In this document: piece after piece, positions 16,082 through 24,603 of the stretch
How positions within the stretch are numbered: the first letter of the stretch is position 1
Layout of the letters: the number at the start of each line of letters is the position of its first letter
NCBI RefSeq assembly: GCF_900176205.1
Contig: NZ_LT859959.1
Coordinates: 5,167,001 to 5,231,000, forward strand
DNA from: Bradyrhizobium sp. ORS 285
Lineage (GTDB): Bacteria > Pseudomonadota > Alphaproteobacteria > Rhizobiales > Xanthobacteraceae
Direction: 5' to 3'
DNA length: 64,000 nt
Translations under genes and position numbers: made by a program
Notes under the pieces: generated by a model
Database searches by the model: none
What the model was told of the DNA's origin: nothing
What the model saw: the letters and a program-made list of their open reading frames with translations, nothing else

Positions 16082-16642
16082 ATGCGGATCGTCGTGAGTT
16101 TAGTCTGCATCGTGACGCTGTGCGGATGTCAGCGAGAGGAACGGCAGCTGCGGCTCGACCCCGCGTCGGCCGCCGCGCTGGACAAGATTGCCCTGATGCC
16201 GAACAAGATCGGCGGCGCGCCGCCGCAGATCTATTTCGCGCTCGATCAGCCCTATGAGACCAACGCCTACGATCTGAGCCAGGGCAAGCGGCTCTACACC
16301 TGGTTCGGCTGCAAGGCGTGTCATGGCGACGGCCAGGGCGGCATCGGTCCATCTTTCCTCGACGGCTGGTGGTACTACGGACCGGAGACGGTCTCGATCT
16401 TCGCCTCGATCCGCGATGGCCGGCCGCACGGCATGCCGGCGTTCAAGGACAAGATGACGACCGAGCAGATCTGGCAGCTCGCGGGTTATGTGCAGACCAT
16501 CGGCGCCTATTCGGCAAGGACCGCCGCGCCGTCGCGCAATGACGACAAGCAGACGCGGCCGGCGGAGAACCGCGCGCCGGCGGCGATCCTCTTCAACGAA
16601 GGACCGACGCCTGTTCATCCCGACCAGGGACCCCAGCCGTGA
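16082..16642 (+). CDS. Lipoprotein cytochrome c
   Basis: The 186-residue product begins with a lipoprotein signal (MRIVVSLVCIVTLCGC, lipobox LCGC), so the mature protein would be anchored by the acylated Cys. One class I cytochrome c domain follows, with haem motif CKACH (about residues 79-83) and a distal Met in 'GRPHGMPAF'. The Pro-rich C-terminal tail is not conserved in type. It probably shuttles electrons to the oxidase encoded downstream. A second ATG 12 bases upstream (16070) is possible. Its stop overlaps the GTG start of the next gene by four bases. Confidence 0.85.
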   Translation: MRIVVSLVCIVTLCGCQREERQLRLDPASAAALDKIALMPNKIGGAPPQIYFALDQPYETNAYDLSQGKRLYTWFGCKACHGDGQGGIGPSFLDGWWYYGPETVSIFASIRDGRPHGMPAFKDKMTTEQIWQLAGYVQTIGAYSARTAAPSRNDDKQTRPAENRAPAAILFNEGPTPVHPDQGPQP

Positions 16643-17652
16643 CGCGCCGCATCGGACCAGCGCTGGCGATGCTGTCGCTGCTGCTGCTCGGCGGCTGCAG
16701 CAACTGGCAATCGGCGCTCGACGCCCGCGGCGCATCGGCCATCAGTCTCAAGCATCTCATCGTCCTGATCGTCGCCGTGTGCTCGGTGGTCTGGGCGTTG
16801 GTGATGATCGCGATGATCTATGCGTTGTGGCGACGCCGCGCGGCGTGGCGGGCGCCGCTCGACCTGCGCGCGCCGCGCGAGCGACGGATCGGATGGATTG
16901 TGAGCATCTGCGTCGGATTGACGGCGGTCATCATCGTCGGCTTCACCGTCGCGAGCTTCTTCACCACGCGCAACATCAGCGTCGCCGGGCAGGACGATCT
17001 CACCATCCGCATCGGCGGATTGCAGTGGTGGTGGAGTGTCGAATATCTCGCCCCCGATCCGGCGAGAGGCATCGTCAGCGCCAACGAGATTCACATTCCA
17101 ACGGGGCGCAATGTGCGCCTGCTGCTGCAGGGCGACGATGTCATCCATTCGTTCTGGGTGCCGAGCCTCGCCGGCAAGCAGGACCTCATTCCCGGACGCA
17201 CCAACGAGATCACCATCCGGGCCGACCGGCCGGGCACCTATCGCGGCCAGTGCGCCGAGTTCTGCGGCCTGCAGCATGCGCATATGGGCTTTCTCGTGAT
17301 GGCCGACACGCCGGAGGATTTTGCGAGATGGATTGCGACACAACGCACGACGGCCGCGAGCACCAATGATGACGAAGAGATCGCCGCCGGCCGCGACACC
17401 TTCATGCGTAAGCCCTGCGCCGGCTGCCACGCGATCCGCGGCACGCAGGCGACGGGCACCAGCGGTCCCGATCTCACCCATGTCGGCAGCCGCGCTTTCA
17501 TCGCGGCAGGCCTGCTGCCGACCTCGCGCGGCGCGCTAGCCGCCTGGATCGCCGATCCGCAGACGCTCAAGCCCGGCAACAACATGCCGCTGGTGTCGCT
17601 GACGCCCGATGAGCTGCGCGCCGTATCGGCCTATCTCGCGAGCCTGAAATGA
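16639..17652 (+). CDS. coxM: Cytochrome c oxidase subunit II fused to cytochrome c
   Basis: The 337-residue protein starts at GTG 16639 (GTGA overlap). A lipoprotein-like signal (LLLLGGCSNW) is followed by two transmembrane helices (about 35-60 and 90-115), then the CuA cupredoxin domain with ligands in 'CAEFCGLQHAHMGF' (about 204-217). The C-terminal part adds a cytochrome c domain with CAGCH (about 260) and a Met in 'NNMPLVSL'. Subunit II fused to cytochrome c marks caa3-type oxidases and matches the architecture of CoxM of the Bradyrhizobium coxMNOP alternative oxidase. It accepts electrons at CuA and passes them to subunit I. Confidence 0.9.
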   Translation: MTRRIGPALAMLSLLLLGGCSNWQSALDARGASAISLKHLIVLIVAVCSVVWALVMIAMIYALWRRRAAWRAPLDLRAPRERRIGWIVSICVGLTAVIIVGFTVASFFTTRNISVAGQDDLTIRIGGLQWWWSVEYLAPDPARGIVSANEIHIPTGRNVRLLLQGDDVIHSFWVPSLAGKQDLIPGRTNEITIRADRPGTYRGQCAEFCGLQHAHMGFLVMADTPEDFARWIATQRTTAASTNDDEEIAAGRDTFMRKPCAGCHAIRGTQATGTSGPDLTHVGSRAFIAAGLLPTSRGALAAWIADPQTLKPGNNMPLVSLTPDELRAVSAYLASLK

Positions 17653-19562
17653 CTGACACGATCACCCGCGCTCAGATCCTGGACAGGGAGCTTGAACGTC
17701 CCAAGCTCACCAGCCAGCTCGCGGAGACCTGGAAAACCCAGGGCGGGCTGTGGGGCGCATTGTCAACTGTCGACCACAAGATCATCGGCCGCCGCTACAT
17801 CACAACGGCCTTCGTGTTTCTGCTGCTCGGCGGCGTGCTGGCGATGCTGATGCGGCTGCAGCTCGCGGGCCCCGAAGGGCGGCTGATCGGTCCCGACCGC
17901 TACAATCAGATCTTCACGATGCATGGCGCGAACATGATGTTCCTGTTCGCGGTGCCGGTGATGGAGGCGATGGGCGTGTATCTGGTGCCGCTGATGGTCG
18001 GCACGCGCAACATCGCGTTCCCCCGGTTGAATGCGTTCTCGTACTGGATGTTCCTGGCGGGCGGCCTCGTGCTGTGGATCTCGTTCGCGCTGGACATGGG
18101 AACTGATGTCGGCTGGTTCGCCTATGTGCCGCTGTCGGGGCCGCAATACGCGCCGGGCAAGCGCGCCGACATCTGGGCGCAGATGATCACCTTCACGGAG
18201 GTCGCAGCGCTCGCGGTCGCGGTCGAGATCGTCGTCACCGTGTTCAAGCAGCGCGCACCCGGCATGTCGCTCGACCGCATCCCGCTGTTCGTCTGGGCGA
18301 TGCTGGTGACGTCCTTCATCGTGATCATGGCCATGCCGGCGATCATGGTCGCCAGCACCAGCCTCATCCTCGACCGGCTCGTCGGCACGCATTTCTTCAA
18401 TCCGGCCGAAGGCGGCGACGTGCTGCTGTGGCAGCATCTGTTCTGGTTCTTCGGCCACCCCGAGGTCTACATCATCTTCATTCCCGCGGTCGGCATGGTC
18501 TCGACGCTGGTCGCGACGTTCTCGCGTCGACCGGTGTTCGGCTATCTCCCGCTGGTGGTCGCGCTGATCGGCACGGGCATCCTCGCCTTCGGGCTGTGGG
18601 TGCACCACATGTTCACGACCGGGCTGCCGCGGCTCGGCGAGAGCTTCTTCACCGCGTCCAGCATGGCGATCGCCATTCCCTCCGGCGTCCAGATCTTCTG
18701 CTGGATCGCGACCTTGTGGGACGGCCGGCCGGTGTTCAAGACGCCCTTGCTGTTCGTGATCGGCTTCATCGTCACCTTCGTCATCGGCGGCCTCACCGGC
18801 GTGATGGTCGCTTCCGTGCCGTTCGACACCCAGGTGCACGACACTTACTTTGTGGTCGCGCATTTCCACTACGTGCTGATCGGCGGCGCCGTGTTTCCGC
18901 TGCTCGGGGCGGTGTACTACTGGTTTCCGAAATTCACCGGGCGGATGATGAGCGAGCGGCTCGGCCGCTGGGCCTTCTGGCTGATCTTCACGGGCTTCCA
19001 CGCCACCTTCTTTCCGATGCACATCCTCGGCCTCGAGGGCATGCCGCGGCGGGTCTACACCTACCAGCCCGACCTGCCCTGGCACGGGCTCAATCTGTTC
19101 GCCAGCGCCAGCGCGATCATTCTCGCCGCAGGCTTTCTCGTCTTCTTCGTCGACGTCGTCATGAGCGCCCGCTCCGGCAATCTCGCCGGTGACAATCCCT
19201 GGGACGCGCCGACATTGGAATGGGCGACGTCCTCGCCGCCGCCGTCCTACAACTTCGCCCACATCCCTGTCGTCAGCAGCGCCAACCCGCTGTGGGAGCA
19301 GCCGGGCGCACTCAACGTCGCCAATGGCCTGCACACCGACCGGCGCGAGGTGCTGGTCACGACCATCACGACGGCCGAGCCGCAGGCACGGGAATCCTCG
19401 CCGCAGAACTGCATCTGGCCGCTGTGGACGGCCATCGCCACCAGCGCGATGCTGATCTGGTCGATCTTCTCGCCTTGGGCCGTGGTGTGGGGCTCGATCC
19501 CGATCGCGGTCACCTTGATCTGCTGGTTCTGGCCCAAGGGGACGCCGGAGGACGAGGCATGA
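17649..19562 (+). CDS. coxN: Cytochrome c oxidase subunit I
   Basis: The 637-residue, ~12-helix haem-copper oxidase subunit carries the haem a ligand His in 'MHGANMMF', the CuB/Tyr motif 'FFGHPEVYIIF' (near residue 268), the CuB His pair in 'VHHMFTTG' and haem ligands in 'VAHFHYVLIGG'. The D-channel entry region reads GTRNIAFPRLNAF, with Asn (residue 121) where proton-pumping A1 oxidases usually have Asp. The Glu of HPEVY is kept. It overlaps coxM by four bases (ATGA) and subunit III by four. It reduces O2 to water at the inner membrane. Confidence 0.93.
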   Translation: MTDTITRAQILDRELERPKLTSQLAETWKTQGGLWGALSTVDHKIIGRRYITTAFVFLLLGGVLAMLMRLQLAGPEGRLIGPDRYNQIFTMHGANMMFLFAVPVMEAMGVYLVPLMVGTRNIAFPRLNAFSYWMFLAGGLVLWISFALDMGTDVGWFAYVPLSGPQYAPGKRADIWAQMITFTEVAALAVAVEIVVTVFKQRAPGMSLDRIPLFVWAMLVTSFIVIMAMPAIMVASTSLILDRLVGTHFFNPAEGGDVLLWQHLFWFFGHPEVYIIFIPAVGMVSTLVATFSRRPVFGYLPLVVALIGTGILAFGLWVHHMFTTGLPRLGESFFTASSMAIAIPSGVQIFCWIATLWDGRPVFKTPLLFVIGFIVTFVIGGLTGVMVASVPFDTQVHDTYFVVAHFHYVLIGGAVFPLLGAVYYWFPKFTGRMMSERLGRWAFWLIFTGFHATFFPMHILGLEGMPRRVYTYQPDLPWHGLNLFASASAIILAAGFLVFFVDVVMSARSGNLAGDNPWDAPTLEWATSSPPPSYNFAHIPVVSSANPLWEQPGALNVANGLHTDRREVLVTTITTAEPQARESSPQNCIWPLWTAIATSAMLIWSIFSPWAVVWGSIPIAVTLICWFWPKGTPEDEA

Positions 19563-20161
19563 AGGAGCGCGTGGTCCTCGACCTGTCGAAGCTGCCGCTG
19601 CACGCGCTCGGGCCGGCCAGCGTGACCTGGTGGGGCACGCTCGGCTTCATGCTGATCGAGGGCACCGGCTTTGCGTTGGTCATCGCGGTCTATCTCTATC
19701 TGATGAGCCTCGCGCCGATCTGGCCACTGAATGCGCGACCGCCGGATCTGCTGGCGGGCACGCTGATGACGGTCGTGCTGGTCGCGAGCGTCGTACCTAA
19801 CGTGATGCTGTCGCGCTGGGCCGAGCACCAGGATCTGCGCAAGGTCCGCATCGGCATGGTCGTGATGTCCGTGCTCGGCGTCGTGCCGCTGATCATTCGC
19901 GTCTTCGAGTTTGCAGCGCTCAACGTCAAATGGGACAGCAACGCCTATGGCTCGGTGGTCTGGACCCTGCTCGGCCTGCACACCACGCACATCATCACCG
20001 ATCTCATCGACACGCTGGTGCTGACCGCGCTGATGTTCTCGCGGCACGGCGACAATCTGCGTCGCTATGGCGATGTCCAGGACAACGCGATGTATTGGAA
20101 CTTTGTCGTGGCAGCGTGGCTTCCGATCTATGGCTGCATCTATTGGCTGGCGCGGATATGA
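19559..20161 (+). CDS. coxO: Cytochrome c oxidase subunit III
   Basis: The 200-residue protein has five transmembrane helices, as in short subunit III/CyoC types. Typical features are 'WWGTLGFMLIEGTGFALVIAVYLYL', a Glu within a helix, and 'LLGLHTTHIITDLIDTLVL', with a conserved His in the next-to-last helix. It stabilises subunit I and probably supports proton uptake. ATGA overlaps on both sides show tight coupling to subunit I and to the next small gene. Confidence 0.85.
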   Translation: MKERVVLDLSKLPLHALGPASVTWWGTLGFMLIEGTGFALVIAVYLYLMSLAPIWPLNARPPDLLAGTLMTVVLVASVVPNVMLSRWAEHQDLRKVRIGMVVMSVLGVVPLIIRVFEFAALNVKWDSNAYGSVVWTLLGLHTTHIITDLIDTLVLTALMFSRHGDNLRRYGDVQDNAMYWNFVVAAWLPIYGCIYWLARI

Positions 20162-20493
20162 CGGCACCAACAACCACGGCAAAGTTGACCGCCTGGGCCG
20201 GCCTCGTGATCGGCGGGCTTGCATGGGCTGCCAACACCCAGCTCGGCGAGATGCTCCCGACCACCGACTGCATCAGCACGATCAGCCCATCACCCATCGT
20301 CTCGGCAGCGCTGCTCGTCGTGGTGCTCGCCGCCGCCGGTCTGTCATGGTGGCTCGACGGCAAGCCCTCGGCACAAGCCGACCGGACGCTGCCTTTCGCG
20401 TCACGATTGAGCGCACTGACCGCGCTCATGTTCGCTTTCGCATTGCTGCTGCAGGCGATCGCCTCCCTGGTGCTGAGCGGATGCGAGCGCTGA
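20158..20493 (+). CDS. Small membrane protein of the oxidase operon
   Basis: The 111-residue product has three hydrophobic segments (about 10-25, 43-62 and 80-105) and a soluble loop with 'QLGEMLPTTDC'. I do not recognise the family; by position it could correspond to the fourth gene of the coxMNOP cluster or to a subunit IV-like accessory protein. The start overlaps the subunit III stop (ATGA), and its end overlaps the ctaG start by 13 bases. Confidence 0.7.
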   Translation: MTAPTTTAKLTAWAGLVIGGLAWAANTQLGEMLPTTDCISTISPSPIVSAALLVVVLAAAGLSWWLDGKPSAQADRTLPFASRLSALTALMFAFALLLQAIASLVLSGCER

Positions 20494-21371
20494 TCCTCCT
20501 TGCGGTGATGCTGCTTGCGCCCGGCGGCGCCGCGTGGGCGCATGGCGGCGCGGCCGATGGCGAGGTCGCATCTTGGACATTCGATCCCTGGATCGTGACA
20601 CCTCTGCTCATCACCGGCCTGCTCTATGCGGCAGGCAGCGTGAGGCTGGTGCGCCGTGTCCATCGCCTCAATTCGGTTCGCGCCGGCGCGTTCTGGAGCG
20701 GCTGGCTCACGCTCGCCGCGACGCTGACCTCGCCGCTGCATTGGCTCGGCGAGCACCTCTTCACCTTCCACATGATCGAGCACGAGATCCTGATGGCGAT
20801 CTCTGCGCCGTTGATCGTTGCAGCCCGGCCGCTCGGAACGATGCTGTGGGCGCTGCCCCGCGGCATCAGGCGATGGAGCGGCCGGACGTTGAACCTTCCT
20901 ATGCCGCGCGGCGCATGGTCCTGGCTCGTGCGCGGCGGCAACGCCACCCTGCTCCACGGTCTCGCGATCTGGGTCTGGCACGTTCCGTTGCTGTTCGACG
21001 CGGCCGTCGATCAGGTCGCGCTGCACCGGCTGCAGCATCTGAGCTTCTTCGGCTCCGCCGTGCTGTTCTGGTGGGCCGTGCTGTGCCGGAGCCAGGCGGG
21101 CGCCGCGGCGTGGCACGTAGTGATCACGATGCTCCACACCAGCGTGCTCGGCGCGCTGATGGCGCTGGCGCCGCGCGTGCTCTACAGCGCCCAGACCGCC
21201 AGCTCGGCCGCGTGGGGACTGACGCCGCTCGAGGACCAGCAACTGGCCGGGCTGATCATGTGGGTGCCCGCGGGCACCATCTATGCCGGGGCAGCGCTCG
21301 TGCTCATCGTGCTGTGGATCAAGTCATCCAGCAAGAAAGCGAGGTCCTCCGATGTCCTCCATGCTGTCTAG
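20481..21371 (+). CDS. ctaG: Cytochrome c oxidase assembly factor CtaG (caa3 type)
   Basis: The 296-residue protein has a signal-like N-terminus (MRALILLAVMLLAPGGAAWA) and seven transmembrane helices. It matches the caa3_CtaG family: 'SPLHWLGEHLFTFHMIEHEILMAISAPLI' with the conserved His residues, 'GLAIWVWHVPLLFDAA' and 'LHRLQHLSFFGSAVLFWW'. Family members are needed for CuB or CuA maturation in caa3 oxidases. It is unrelated in sequence to mitochondrial Cox11, also called CtaG. It belongs to the oxidase operon. Confidence 0.88.
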   Translation: MRALILLAVMLLAPGGAAWAHGGAADGEVASWTFDPWIVTPLLITGLLYAAGSVRLVRRVHRLNSVRAGAFWSGWLTLAATLTSPLHWLGEHLFTFHMIEHEILMAISAPLIVAARPLGTMLWALPRGIRRWSGRTLNLPMPRGAWSWLVRGGNATLLHGLAIWVWHVPLLFDAAVDQVALHRLQHLSFFGSAVLFWWAVLCRSQAGAAAWHVVITMLHTSVLGALMALAPRVLYSAQTASSAAWGLTPLEDQQLAGLIMWVPAGTIYAGAALVLIVLWIKSSSKKARSSDVLHAV

Positions 21372-21762
21372 ACCGGTGCTGATCGGCGCGGCCGTCGTCA
21401 TCGTGCTCGCCGCCATGGCCGGTCCCGCCGCGATGGCCTGGTCGTCGCGCCAGCAGAGCGAGCGCACCGCCCGCGCGATGACCGGCGGAGATCCAGACCA
21501 TGCCCCCGAGCTGATGCGGCGCTATGGTTGCGCCGGATGCCATACCATCGCCGGCATCACCGGCGCGGACGGACAGGTCGGACCGCCGCTGACCGGCCTG
21601 CGCCAGCGCGTCTATATCGGCGGCGTTGCCAACAACTCGGCCGACAATCTGGTGCAATGGATCGTCTCGCCGCGAACCTTCTCGCCGCGCACCGCAATGC
21701 CTGCCACGGGGATCACCGAAGCTGAGGCGCGCGACGTCGCGGCCTACCTCTATTCGCGCTGA
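21352..21762 (+). CDS. Membrane-anchored cytochrome c
   Basis: The 136-residue protein has an uncleaved N-terminal anchor (about residues 8-30), then a class I cytochrome c domain with CAGCH (near 61-65) and axial Met in 'TAMPATGI'. It overlaps the end of ctaG by 20 bases. As last gene of the oxidase operon it is probably an electron donor to the complex. Only three bases separate its stop from that of the convergent dihaem cytochrome gene. Confidence 0.85.
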   Translation: MSSMLSRPVLIGAAVVIVLAAMAGPAAMAWSSRQQSERTARAMTGGDPDHAPELMRRYGCAGCHTIAGITGADGQVGPPLTGLRQRVYIGGVANNSADNLVQWIVSPRTFSPRTAMPATGITEAEARDVAAYLYSR

Positions 21763-21765
21763 GCA

Positions 21766-22701
21766 TCATGGCTTCGGTGTCGGCCGCGCCGGAAGCGCCT
21801 TGATGTAGGCCGCGATGGCATCGCGATCGTCCTGCGGCAGCTGCGACGTGTTGATGACGACATCGGCCATCGACGATCCGACGCGGCCATGATCCGGCGT
21901 GTTGCCGGTTTTCAGCATCTCGGCAATCTCGCCTTGCGACCAATGCCCGATCCGCGCCGGCGTGATGTTGGGATAGAAGCCGGTGCCGACGGGATCCTGT
22001 CCGCCGGCGAACCGCGTCTTGTCCTTGACGCCGCCGAACAGGTCGCGCGACGAGTGGCATTCATCGCAATGCCCAAGCGCTTCGACCAGATAGCGGCCGC
22101 GATTCCATTGCGGGTCATGCGCCGGATCCGGCTTGATCTCACCGGGCCTGAAATAAAGCAGTTTCCAGAAGCCGACGAAGCGGCGGATCTGGAACAGCGG
22201 ATCGAGCTCATGCGGCGGCGCCCGCCCATGCACGGCGGGCAAGGTGCGCAGATAGGCCATCAGGTCGACCACATCGGCCACGCTCATATGCGCAAAGCTC
22301 GCATAGGGAAACACCGGATAGTAATGGCTGCCGTTCGGCGACATCCCGCTCAGGAGCGCGTTGCCGAGATCCTTGACCGTCCAGGCGCCGATTCCGTCGA
22401 CCGGGTCGCTCGAGATGTTCGGCGCGCGAAAGGTGCCGTAGGGCGAGGCCAGCGCGATGCCGCCGCCGAGCTTGAGCCGGTCCGACTGCCCCGGTGAGGC
22501 GTGACAGGATGAGCAGTCACCGGCGACGAACACCAGCTGACCACGCTTGGGATCACCCGCCTGATCATAGAGGCTGGTAGCGTCCGCTGACATCGCAGGC
22601 CTCGGCGCGGTGATCAACCACGTTACAGCCGCGCCCAACACGATCGCGCCGAGCGCTGCCGCCGACAACCAGATCCACAGCCGCTTCCATCGCCGCGTCA
22701 A
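21766..22701 (-). CDS. Membrane-anchored dihaem cytochrome c
   Basis: The 311-residue product has an N-terminal membrane anchor (about 8-30) and two cytochrome c domains with CSSCH (near residue 64) and CDECH (near 214). The first domain has 'GSHYYPVFPYASFAHMS', as in the cytochrome subunits of membrane-bound alcohol, aldehyde or gluconate dehydrogenases, which carry electrons to an oxidase. No dehydrogenase large subunit lies beside it, so the donor is unknown; the convergent oxidase is a plausible acceptor. An exact stress-sigma promoter lies 33 bases upstream. Confidence 0.85.
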   Translation of the reverse strand: MTRRWKRLWIWLSAAALGAIVLGAAVTWLITAPRPAMSADATSLYDQAGDPKRGQLVFVAGDCSSCHASPGQSDRLKLGGGIALASPYGTFRAPNISSDPVDGIGAWTVKDLGNALLSGMSPNGSHYYPVFPYASFAHMSVADVVDLMAYLRTLPAVHGRAPPHELDPLFQIRRFVGFWKLLYFRPGEIKPDPAHDPQWNRGRYLVEALGHCDECHSSRDLFGGVKDKTRFAGGQDPVGTGFYPNITPARIGHWSQGEIAEMLKTGNTPDHGRVGSSMADVVINTSQLPQDDRDAIAAYIKALPARPTPKP

Positions 22702-22733
22702 TGCGCTTCACTCCCAGAACGGACGCGAGCGCA

Positions 22734-22759
22734 AACGCCATCGCGACGGCGAATGTTCC
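22734..22759 (-). promoter_or_regulatory. EcfG/RpoE2-type promoter for the dihaem cytochrome c
   Basis: On the minus strand GGAAC (22759-22755), 17 bases, CGTT (22737-22734), an exact match to the general-stress consensus, 33 bases before the ATG at 22701. Confidence 0.7.
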
Positions 22760-22880
22760 TATGCGAGGAACACGCGCGGGCTACGGGAACCATAGGAACT
22801 ATTCGACCTGCCGATGTTGAATCGGGTTGCAGGTTGGAATGGGCCGTCGGCAATGCGACGGCTGATGAGGATGATGCCGG

Positions 22881-23675
22881 ATGCAGGCAGGTTTTGCGTT
22901 CACGAAGCTGGCGGATCGCCTGACGAGCCTGCTGGAGTTGTCGAGCGACGATCTTGAACTCCTGGCCCAGATGCCGAGCTCGATCCGCAGCTTCGCCCCG
23001 CATGAGGACGTCTGGCGCAAGGGCGACGAACCGTCGACCTGCTGCCTGCTTCTGCAGGGCTATCTCTGCTGGAAGGACACCGATGCCGGCGCGGGCCAGA
23101 TCACGGCAATCTATGTTCCAGGCGACGTCCCCGACCTCTACACCATCATCGTCCCGCGCGTTGCGGCGCAGCTCAACGCGCTGAGCCCGGTCGTCGCGGC
23201 GTTCGTGCCGCATGCCTTCTTGCGCGAGGCCCGGGCGCGCTCCGCACGGCTGGCGCGAGCCCTCTCGCTGCTGACACTCGCCGATGCGGCCACGCTGCGG
23301 ACCTGGTTGACCAATCTCGGCAGCCGAGACTCGTTGAGCAGGGTTGCGCATCTGATCTGCGAAATAACCGTTCGCCTGCGCGCCGTCGGCCTCGGGCGAG
23401 ACCTGCGTTTCCCCTCGCCGTTCACGCAATCGGATCTCGCAGCGATCTGCGGCATCTCGCCGGTGCACGCCAATCGGACGATTCAGGACCTCCGCCGCCG
23501 AGAGCTGCTGCACTGGCATTCCCGGACGATCACCGTCACCGATTGGGACGGGCTGACCCAGCTAGCCGGCTTTCGTCCGGACTATCTGATGCTGCGCCAG
23601 CCGCCGACGCTGGAGTCGCACGCCACGGAGCAGCGGGGCGCAGGTTCTCCGCTTGAATCCTCGGCGCAGAGCTGA
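22881..23675 (+). CDS. Crp/Fnr-family transcriptional regulator
   Basis: The 264-residue protein has an N-terminal cyclic-nucleotide-binding-like domain (about 25-130) and a C-terminal winged helix ('FTQSDLAAICGISPVHANRTIQDLRRRELLHW', with the recognition helix in SPVHANRTIQDLRR). The N-terminal cysteine cluster of FNR is absent and the cAMP-binding RxS motif is not evident, so the signal is unknown. It is divergent from the dihaem cytochrome gene and may control respiratory genes nearby. Its last ~47 codons overlap the end of the convergent glycosyltransferase gene. Confidence 0.85.
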   Translation: MQAGFAFTKLADRLTSLLELSSDDLELLAQMPSSIRSFAPHEDVWRKGDEPSTCCLLLQGYLCWKDTDAGAGQITAIYVPGDVPDLYTIIVPRVAAQLNALSPVVAAFVPHAFLREARARSARLARALSLLTLADAATLRTWLTNLGSRDSLSRVAHLICEITVRLRAVGLGRDLRFPSPFTQSDLAAICGISPVHANRTIQDLRRRELLHWHSRTITVTDWDGLTQLAGFRPDYLMLRQPPTLESHATEQRGAGSPLESSAQS

Positions 23676-24603
23676 TCGCAGCGACTCGGTCACGAAGCGA
23701 TTGCCCGACCTCGGCCACGACGCCGGCCCAGTCTCCCGGAGACTGCTGGTGAAACAGCCGCGCCCGCGGATACCAATAGGTTCGGCATGCGCCAGCGGGC
23801 CAGCGCCAGTCGCAATCGGCGTGCAGCATGATCCAGGTTTCGCAGCCGAGTGCGCCCGCCAGATGAGCCACCATGGTATCGACGGTGATCACGAGATCAA
23901 GCGCACGCAACGTGTTTGCAAGCACGTCGATATCGGACGAGCTCACGTCGCGGGCACCGATCTCGGCGAGTTCAGCGGCCGGAAGATCGGGTTGCAATGA
24001 GAACGCGGCGACGCCGGGGCTCACCAGCGTTCGAACGAGGCTGGCCGGCAACTCGCGCCGCTTATCCCAATTGCCGACCCGCCACACCAATCCGACGGCA
24101 ATCCCCTGTCGTGCCGGCAGCGCAACCGGAGGCCCTGCGGGAGCGAGATATGGCGCTGTCATGCCGACGTCGCTGCGGTCCGCGCGCAGCGCATGCGCAA
24201 GCTCCATGATCTCGATGTCGACATCGAACGTGACATCCGGCACACCATCATGCAGGGGAAGCACACGCCTCACGCCTGGAACTCGCCCGATCAATCCGCA
24301 TAGCGGCGGCTGGCACCACACGACGACGTCGCGAGCGATGCGCGCCAGTGCAGGCAGAAAACGGGCAAACTGAATCGTATCGCCGAGTCCGTGATAGCAG
24401 CGGACCAGCACGGTCCGGTCGGCGAGGTCCTCGCCGCGCCAGATCTTCTGCAGATGACGCGGCCCCTCGTGCTTGGCCGGACCTCGCTCTTGGAGCGCGG
24501 AGAGATTGCAGTCGGCGATCGCCCATGCCTTCGCAAACTCCTGGGCGCGCATCGCCGCGACCCAATCGTTCCCGTCCGGGCGATGGCCCCCCGCCGCGCT
24601 CAC
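23536..24603 (-). CDS. Glycosyltransferase family 9-like protein
   Basis: The 355-residue product starts at GTG 24603, overlapping the TGA of the upstream small gene. Motifs resemble the ADP-heptose:LPS heptosyltransferase (GT9) fold: 'RCYHGLGDTIQFARFLPAL' (about 70-88) for the N-domain and 'LVITVDTMVAHLAGALGCETWIML' (about 255-278) for the donor site. The C-terminal ~45 residues are Ala/Ser/Pro-rich and probably disordered. GT9-like domains of this shape also occur alone in stress-related gene sets. It overlaps the Crp gene tail-to-tail by 140 bases. Confidence 0.75.
   Translation of the reverse strand: MSAAGGHRPDGNDWVAAMRAQEFAKAWAIADCNLSALQERGPAKHEGPRHLQKIWRGEDLADRTVLVRCYHGLGDTIQFARFLPALARIARDVVVWCQPPLCGLIGRVPGVRRVLPLHDGVPDVTFDVDIEIMELAHALRADRSDVGMTAPYLAPAGPPVALPARQGIAVGLVWRVGNWDKRRELPASLVRTLVSPGVAAFSLQPDLPAAELAEIGARDVSSSDIDVLANTLRALDLVITVDTMVAHLAGALGCETWIMLHADCDWRWPAGACRTYWYPRARLFHQQSPGDWAGVVAEVGQSLRDRVAAISSAPRIQAENLRPAAPWRATPASAAGAASDSPDESRLAGSARPNR

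Noticed and set aside
22765..22830. Three plus-strand GGAAC elements before the Crp gene as stress promoters
   Set aside because: None has a -10 at the correct spacing; only the minus-strand site matches.
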